DNA of 64,000 nt from Pseudidiomarina homiensis. GTDB taxonomy: Bacteria > Pseudomonadota > Gammaproteobacteria > Enterobacterales > Alteromonadaceae. The position numbers and the translations under genes were made by a program. A model generated the notes under the pieces. The model saw only the letters and a list, made by a program, of their open reading frames with translations. It had not been told where the DNA came from and searched no databases. The stretch is taken from positions 310,001-374,000 of the forward strand of contig NZ_PIPX01000001.1 of NCBI RefSeq assembly GCF_003987225.1. The letters are read 5' to 3'. Positions 59,387 through 64,000 of the stretch are shown piece after piece. The number at the start of each line of letters is the position of its first letter. Positions within the stretch are counted from its first letter, which is position 1.

Positions 59387-60261
59387 TCACCCTTTGAGTC
59401 GTACCCAGGCGCAATCGCCAAATTCCCCACATCCATCAACGTAGTACGGTTTTGCAGCCAGAGCTGATATTCAGGGCCGCGCAGTGCGGCGTTGGTGGTG
59501 CAGTCGACGTTCCAGCGGCGCAGCAGGTAGCCAGCCATGGCGGCGCGGACTTCGACGGAGAGCAGGCTGTTGCGCATGCCGTAGTCCATCTCGATGGCTT
59601 TGGGGTAGTCTATATTGTGTGGGTGCGGCGTGAGTTGCAGTGGGATCATGCGTTGCCATTCGTGGTCGGCTTCGGCTTCTTCGTGAGGAGCGGGCGCTGC
59701 GTCGACAAAGTTGACCGCACGCACGCGGGTGAGAACGAAGTCGCGGAAGCTTTCTGATTTGCGGTCGAAGGCGCGCACGTGCCAGCGCAGGCCATTGTCG
59801 ACGATGGCGTGGGGGACCAGCTCACGGGTGACGTTTCCGCTACTTAGTGAGGTATAGCTGACACTAATCGCTCTGCCATTCAGCATGGCCTGAACAATGC
59901 GCGCGACAATAAAGATGTTGGGCACGTTAAGTGTCGATGGTGCTTCCACCGGAAAGTGCACGTCGCCAATGGCATCGAAACCATCGGAGATATCGTTGGC
60001 TAGTTTTACCAAGGTGCGTTGGGCGTCATGCTCAAATAGCGGCACGAACTGCTCGGTCTGAAAATAGCGTTTTTCTTTGGTGTTGTAGGTTAGGTTTTCG
60101 GGCGCGAGCTCCTTGTACATTGCGAAATCACGCGATCCGGCAGATAAGCCAACTTCAAAGCGTTGTACCAAGTCATTGCGGTGCACCGAGCCGCGAAACA
60201 GTAAGCAAAAATCGATATAAGCGAGGCGTTGTCTTTGCGCGTAAGGGATTGTATCGAGCAT
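59383..60261 (-). CDS. WYL domain transcriptional regulator, BrxR/CapW-like
   Basis: A 292-residue regulator with an N-terminal winged helix (RLAYIDFCLLFRGSVHRNDLVQRFEV, about 12-37, then SRDFAMYKELAPENLTYN), a WYL domain (~118-185; ISVSYTSLSSGN, VPHAIVDNGLRWHVRAFDR) and a C-terminal WCX-like region. This arrangement and wording match BrxR/CapW repressors, which control BREX, CBASS and other phage-defence loci. Here it is coupled to a GIY-YIG protein and divergent from a LEM-3-type GIY-YIG gene across 116 bases. No BREX or CBASS effector is present in the window. Confidence 0.82.
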   Translation of the reverse strand: MLDTIPYAQRQRLAYIDFCLLFRGSVHRNDLVQRFEVGLSAGSRDFAMYKELAPENLTYNTKEKRYFQTEQFVPLFEHDAQRTLVKLANDISDGFDAIGDVHFPVEAPSTLNVPNIFIVARIVQAMLNGRAISVSYTSLSSGNVTRELVPHAIVDNGLRWHVRAFDRKSESFRDFVLTRVRAVNFVDAAPAPHEEAEADHEWQRMIPLQLTPHPHNIDYPKAIEMDYGMRNSLLSVEVRAAMAGYLLRRWNVDCTTNAALRGPEYQLWLQNRTTLMDVGNLAIAPGYDSKGE

Positions 60262-60377
60262 TATCGTTATTCTTTTTAGTTAAGATTTGACCTCAGTCTG
60301 GTTTATTTTGAAACGGATGTAAAGAGACACAAAAACTGTCATGATAAAGCTATAAATCATTAGGTTAGGAATCAACA

Positions 60378-61256
60378 ATGCTCGGCGAATCAAATTCCTC
60401 GGAAGCTTTAATGAATGAAAGTCTATTAGAACATTACGTTTATGCTTTACTCGATCCAATAGACGATAGCGTCTTTTATATCGGTAAAGGCACAGGGCAG
60501 CGCGCCAAAGCGCATGAAATGGAATTCGTGCGGGAATTTGAGAAGTATGTCGACGAAGCAGCCGAGGAATTAGCGACAAATGCCTTGACCGAGAAGCAAC
60601 AAAAAATTCGGGCAATTCGCGAGCGCGGTGACATGGTCAAACAAATTGTTTTAGGCCGTTACCGCACCAAATCCGAAGCCTTTGCGGTAGAGGCAACTTT
60701 AATCGAGTGGGTCTACGGCTTTGACAATTTGACGAATATCGTGCGTGGGCATGGCGCTAAATTCATTCGTCCACTCGGTAACTTGGCCGAGCTACCTGGG
60801 ATTGATATCGAAAAGAAACAAGCTTCCTATGATGGCAGTTACAGTGCAGAGAGGTATGAGGGACTCGAAAAAGCGGGTTCTTATGAGGTTCTCCAAAAGC
60901 TGCGTGAACAAGTTAGTGTCGCAGGTTTTGAGGTGTCTAGTTTTGAGGGGCATTTCAAAGTTTACGACCCTGGTGAAAGTAACGGTTATATTGGGTTTAT
61001 CGTTTCGATATACGGCGTTGACGTGCTCGTTCAAGTCAGCAAATCGAATCGGCCTTCACTAAAGTTTTTGTACACAGAGTCGACCTGTGAATACCTTGAC
61101 GAACTTAAGAAAATTGTGACATTGGCGACGCCATCGAACCGAAGAAATGGTCGTCCAAGATACATTAAATTTGAGGACCCTGACCTCAACGTGCGAAAGG
61201 GCGATAATAGCGCTGTGTTAGCATGGCTGATCAAACTAAGACAGCATCTGGCCTAG
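60378..61256 (+). CDS. LEM-3-like GIY-YIG domain protein
   Basis: A 292-residue protein with an N-terminal LEM-3-type GIY-YIG domain: EHYVYALLDPIDDSVFYIGKGTGQRAKAH (18-46) has the YVY and FYIG strands, R42 and H46, and a candidate metal glutamate in EAFAVEATLIEWVYG. Residues ~145-292 form an unrecognised alpha/beta domain (VSVAGFEVSSFEGHFKVYDP; VLAWLIKLRQHLA end). The domain is known from the animal LEM-3 nuclease and many bacterial proteins. A weak GGA precedes the ATG; an in-frame ATG at 60411 is an alternative. Divergent from the WYL regulator. Confidence 0.8.
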   Translation: MLGESNSSEALMNESLLEHYVYALLDPIDDSVFYIGKGTGQRAKAHEMEFVREFEKYVDEAAEELATNALTEKQQKIRAIRERGDMVKQIVLGRYRTKSEAFAVEATLIEWVYGFDNLTNIVRGHGAKFIRPLGNLAELPGIDIEKKQASYDGSYSAERYEGLEKAGSYEVLQKLREQVSVAGFEVSSFEGHFKVYDPGESNGYIGFIVSIYGVDVLVQVSKSNRPSLKFLYTESTCEYLDELKKIVTLATPSNRRNGRPRYIKFEDPDLNVRKGDNSAVLAWLIKLRQHLA

Positions 61257-61411
61257 CATTTTTTGCGTGATGAAAGCCAAAAGCGACGTTTAATGTCGCG
61301 CTCGATGAAGGATTGGAAACATGACGAATCCGGCAATTTGAACTAGGCTTGAGTTAGTAGAAAAGCGACATCAACTCTAAGTTTTTAGAGCAATTCGCTA
61401 AAGGAGGCGTT

Positions 61412-61639
61412 ATGAAGCTCGAAGACATTCTACAAGACCCAGCTGAAGTTTATAAAAAGCCGCAAGATGTGCTGGCCGATAGTGATCTAACCGACGCAGA
61501 AAAATGTAAAGTTCTGGCGCAGTGGAAATACGATGCCGAGGAACTGCAGACCGCTACCTCCGAGAACATGCCTGGGCCGGATGATAGCCTATTAGATGAT
61601 ATTCTTGCGGTGCGAAAAAAGCTGAACTGCAAGGATTAA
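61412..61639 (+). CDS. Small conserved hypothetical protein
   Basis: A 75-residue acidic protein: EDILQDPAEVYKKPQDVLAD, then LTDAEKCKVLAQWKYDAEELQTATSENM and a helical end DDSLLDDILAVRKKL. The pattern of a helix, a tryptophan-tyrosine turn and an acidic tail is met in short conserved proteobacterial proteins of unknown function. A strong AAAGGAGG ribosome site precedes the ATG. No operon partner; a 12-base hairpin follows. Confidence 0.75.
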   Translation: MKLEDILQDPAEVYKKPQDVLADSDLTDAEKCKVLAQWKYDAEELQTATSENMPGPDDSLLDDILAVRKKLNCKD

Positions 61640-61653
61640 ATAATCTCAAGCAT

Positions 61654-61689
61654 CGCAGCAACAAGAGTAGATATGAACTTGTTGCTGCG
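61654..61689. terminator. 12-base perfect hairpin between convergent genes
   Basis: CGCAGCAACAAG (61654-61665), 12-base loop, CTTGTTGCTGCG (61678-61689). Placed between the small conserved gene and the porin gene, both ending here. No T run, so it may be a factor-assisted or bidirectional 3' hairpin. Confidence 0.55.
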
Positions 61690-61706
61690 GTTCGTGCTAC
61701 AAACGC

Positions 61707-62903
61707 TTAGAACTTGAACGTTAACATTCCCCATAACTTACGAGTATCAGACGCTAAGTCTTCTGCGTTATACGCTGCGTACTTGACTAGCAGACCTACG
61801 TTTTTAGCCAATGGATAGCTACCAACTAGGTTAAGTTCATTGCCGTAATCAAGGTTACCTAAGTCGGATTCGAATTTATGCAACGCAGCGCGCAAGCCTA
61901 ACTTCCCGATCTTCCCTGAAGCTTTCACATATAAGTCGTTAACGCCCTGTGCCGGAGTACCGAGGAACTTGTCGATGAAGCCCTGAAACTTGTGCAGCGT
62001 GGCCAGTGGCGTGCTGAAGCCAACGCCGTTGTCACTCCCTAAGGATTCGTAGCCGATGCCAAGATTCACTGCTGCTACTTGGGTGCTGAGATCGACGGCG
62101 AAATAGTCTGCTGTGAATGCGTTGGGGTTATCACCAGTCTTGGTCTGCCGTGCATAGGTAGCATGAAGCTTGAATGCGCCCAGCTTGCCATCGTAGTTCA
62201 CTCCGTAAGTCGTCGTCGCTAGCGCTAGCGCCGTATCGAAATCCAGCTTGTAAACAAAACCCGTCAGCTTGTGACCTTCCGCCACACCGTAACTCGCATT
62301 GAGCAGGTGCAGATTTCCACCCAAATCGGAGGAAGGGTTGCCCTCCCCAAAGATCCGATTCACGTTATAAACATAGCTATAATCCAGTGTAAGTTCTGCG
62401 CTGAGCGCATACTGCACGCGATAGCCATCATAGGTCTGCTCATTCTGCCGCCAACCCACACCACCGATAAACCGTTGATTATCATGGTTTATGCGCTGAC
62501 GGCCGGCAAAAAAGGTCAGCCCTTTCTGGCGGTAGCCCAAATAGGCTTGGTTGACTTCGGTGCCGGTGGGATCGGCGACTACAGGGTACTGGGTGTTGCC
62601 GTTGACGGTGCTGTTGTAGTTTTGGTTGCCGATGGCGCTGACATCGTCGAATTCTATCGTAGTGAAGAAGCCGGCTACCTCGGCACTTTGATAAGTAAGT
62701 CGAGTCAACAGGGTAGAGGCGTTGGCTTCCTTGTCGATGCCGTCTTGGTCAACGTGCTCAACGCGGTAGCGCAGCATAATGTTGGTGGTACCGTCAGTAA
62801 TGGCTCGTTGAATATCTGAAAGGTCACCGGCTTGGCTCGAAAAGCTCGTGAGTAATGCACCAGAAATGCTGGCGGCGACAGCAATAGCAATGGGTGTTTT
62901 CAT
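61707..62903 (-). CDS. Outer-membrane porin-like beta-barrel (alginate-export type)
   Basis: A 398-residue outer-membrane protein with a signal peptide (cleavage near SSQA-GD, residue 25) and alternating beta-strand sequence ending in the required C-terminal phenylalanine (LWGMLTFKF). Segments such as NIMLRYRVEHVDQDG, EVNQAYLGYRQKGLTFFAGRQRI and NHDNQRFIGGVGWRQNEQTYDG resemble the alginate-export/OprE group of marine porins. Substrate unknown. AGGACGAG precedes the ATG. A 178-base gap to the TPR gene holds no recognised feature. Confidence 0.85.
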   Translation of the reverse strand: MKTPIAIAVAASISGALLTSFSSQAGDLSDIQRAITDGTTNIMLRYRVEHVDQDGIDKEANASTLLTRLTYQSAEVAGFFTTIEFDDVSAIGNQNYNSTVNGNTQYPVVADPTGTEVNQAYLGYRQKGLTFFAGRQRINHDNQRFIGGVGWRQNEQTYDGYRVQYALSAELTLDYSYVYNVNRIFGEGNPSSDLGGNLHLLNASYGVAEGHKLTGFVYKLDFDTALALATTTYGVNYDGKLGAFKLHATYARQTKTGDNPNAFTADYFAVDLSTQVAAVNLGIGYESLGSDNGVGFSTPLATLHKFQGFIDKFLGTPAQGVNDLYVKASGKIGKLGLRAALHKFESDLGNLDYGNELNLVGSYPLAKNVGLLVKYAAYNAEDLASDTRKLWGMLTFKF

Positions 62904-63081
62904 CGGTCTCGTCCTGCTTGAACACTGCTTGAATGGATGCTTACCATTCTAGGTATCAAGCACAAGAAAACCATTAACTATCATGCATATACCACGATAA
63001 AGACGCAGGCGGTTCTTTTGATATAAACGGGCTGCCCCTATTGAGCTAGAACAAAGGTACGCCAATAGGGGTAAACCGCAT

Positions 63082-63960
63082 TTATTCGGCAAGTTTCGCG
63101 CGCGAGGCGAGCATTTGCTTGCGCTTTTCCGCTAAAAATTTCTGCATCGAAGGTTGCTGGCGGACTTTACTCCACAAGTTGTCACCGAGACTAGCTTCAC
63201 TAATGCTCCAATAGACGTAGTACGGTTGACGCACGCCAATGGCTTTGTGTAAATATGCGGCGGCTGACTCTCCATCCCCGGCAAGCGCACTCAGTTCCGC
63301 CATCACGAAGTTTGCGTGCTGATCTTCTGGTTTTTCGGCTAGCAGCTTGCGCATTTCTTCTTCGCGTTGTTGGATAATCATCGCAGCTTGTTGTTCATGA
63401 CCCAGCTCACGCAGAGCATGTGCATAGTGGAGATTGAGAAACGGTTCATCGGTAAGCGCTTTGCTTTTATCGAAAAAATACTTCGCTGCTTCATACTTGC
63501 CAGACGCTGAGGCAGTTATACCGAGTTGTGTATAAACACCAGCAGAATAGTCCGTTTCGCGCGAGCGGTAATCTTCTAGTACTGCGTATAACGCTTCTGC
63601 GTTCCCAGACAAAAGGTAAAACAGCGCCCACATGGAGCCATCAAGTTTTTCGCTGCGTTCAATAGCTTTTGCTAACCACTGTTCGGCTTGCTCGAAGTGT
63701 CCTAAAGCACTGTAACTGTCAAAGAGCCAAAACGGAATGTAAGCATCATTTGGGTAGTCTTCCGCCATCGGTTGTAGAAGTGCGATAATTTTTTCAGGCT
63801 CGCCGTTTTCTTCGAACTCTAAGACATGTACAAAGGTTTCTTTAAGTTTTGCCTGCTTTGCTTCTTCAGAGCTAATCGCTACATTCGGCTGTAGCAAGGC
63901 AAGTATTAAAACGGCATAGAGACTTAATTTAATGGTTTCTACTAGACGTGTGACTTCCAT
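63082..63960 (-). CDS. TPR-repeat exported protein
   Basis: A 292-residue protein with an N-terminal hydrophobic signal or anchor (LSLYAVLILALLQPNVAIS) and several TPR-like helix pairs: IIALLQPMAEDYPNDAYIPFWL, WLFDSYSALGHFEQAEQWLAKAIE, LGITASASGKYEAAKYFFDKS, HYAHALRELGHEQQAAMIIQ, AELSALAGDGESAAAYLHKAI. It resembles the C-terminal half of CadC-type regulators and of adaptor proteins, but no DNA-binding or catalytic domain is attached. GGAGCC lies upstream. Partners unknown. Confidence 0.8.
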   Translation of the reverse strand: MEVTRLVETIKLSLYAVLILALLQPNVAISSEEAKQAKLKETFVHVLEFEENGEPEKIIALLQPMAEDYPNDAYIPFWLFDSYSALGHFEQAEQWLAKAIERSEKLDGSMWALFYLLSGNAEALYAVLEDYRSRETDYSAGVYTQLGITASASGKYEAAKYFFDKSKALTDEPFLNLHYAHALRELGHEQQAAMIIQQREEEMRKLLAEKPEDQHANFVMAELSALAGDGESAAAYLHKAIGVRQPYYVYWSISEASLGDNLWSKVRQQPSMQKFLAEKRKQMLASRAKLAE

Positions 63961-64000
63961 GATGTATGGCTCCTTTCTTGAAATAATTCACAAATAAACG

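Overview
The window looks like chromosomal DNA of a marine gammaproteobacterium of the Alteromonadales, most probably Idiomarinaceae (Idiomarina/Pseudidiomarina). This is inferred from gene order and protein character, not from a database search. Two blocks keep an Escherichia-like order: ybfF-seqA-pgm, and hda...arsC-bepA-perM-bcp-dapA-bamC-purC, followed by yffB-dapE. The set of BCCT transporter, DASS symporter, GntR-type prp operon and TspO fits a marine heterotroph.

Layout. 0-2.4 kb: partial ybfF, seqA, pgm. 2.4-13.7 kb: MFS exporter, DUF2066-hda, DUF2069, wrbA-arsC, a TlpA-like lipoprotein, bepA, perM, bcp, dapA-bamC-purC. 13.7-17.5 kb: yffB-dapE-vanY-like-DUF2897 operon, yfbV, xthA. 17.6-22.7 kb: one-directional row of patatin, hemH, phospholipase D-like protein and MBL/beta-CASP nuclease. 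22.7-31.5 kb: DASS symporter, BCCT transporter, large PAS-GGDEF-EAL protein, GNAT, YceI, fasciclin. 31.6-38.7 kb: complete methylcitrate operon (GntR regulator, prpB, prpC, acnD, prpF, ychJ) with a visible promoter between two identical palindromes. 38.7-42.1 kb: DUF418, TspO, SelO. 42.1-47.6 kb: a LysR regulator divergent from dabB-dabA (DAB inorganic-carbon pump) and a Sua5-like gene. 47.6-55.3 kb: LD-carboxypeptidase, M14 peptidase, decayed toxin-antitoxin locus, small periplasmic proteins, DUF924, an XRE regulator with a GPP34 (GOLPH3-like) gene behind an 11-bp-phased repeat array, and rhlE. 55.4-61.6 kb: accessory region, AT-richer in its 56.4-58.8 kb part, with an esterase, a DUF429 protein with a helical C-terminal extension, a nonsense-interrupted gene, a BrxR/CapW-like WYL regulator coupled to a GIY-YIG protein, and a divergent LEM-3-type GIY-YIG protein. 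61.7-64 kb: porin and TPR protein.

How the genes work together. seqA and hda both limit replication initiation, and an exact DnaA box lies just upstream of the DUF2066-hda pair. The prp block is a self-contained propionyl-CoA detoxification pathway. dabB-dabA should import CO2/bicarbonate for anaplerosis, and it is translationally coupled to a Sua5-type protein whose family consumes bicarbonate. The strongest candidates for undescribed biology are the BrxR-like/GIY-YIG locus, the DUF429 fusion, and the XRE-GPP34 operon with its phased array. No rRNA, tRNA, CRISPR array or complete insertion sequence was recognised. All starts were chosen by reading ribosome-binding sites, overlaps and signal peptides.
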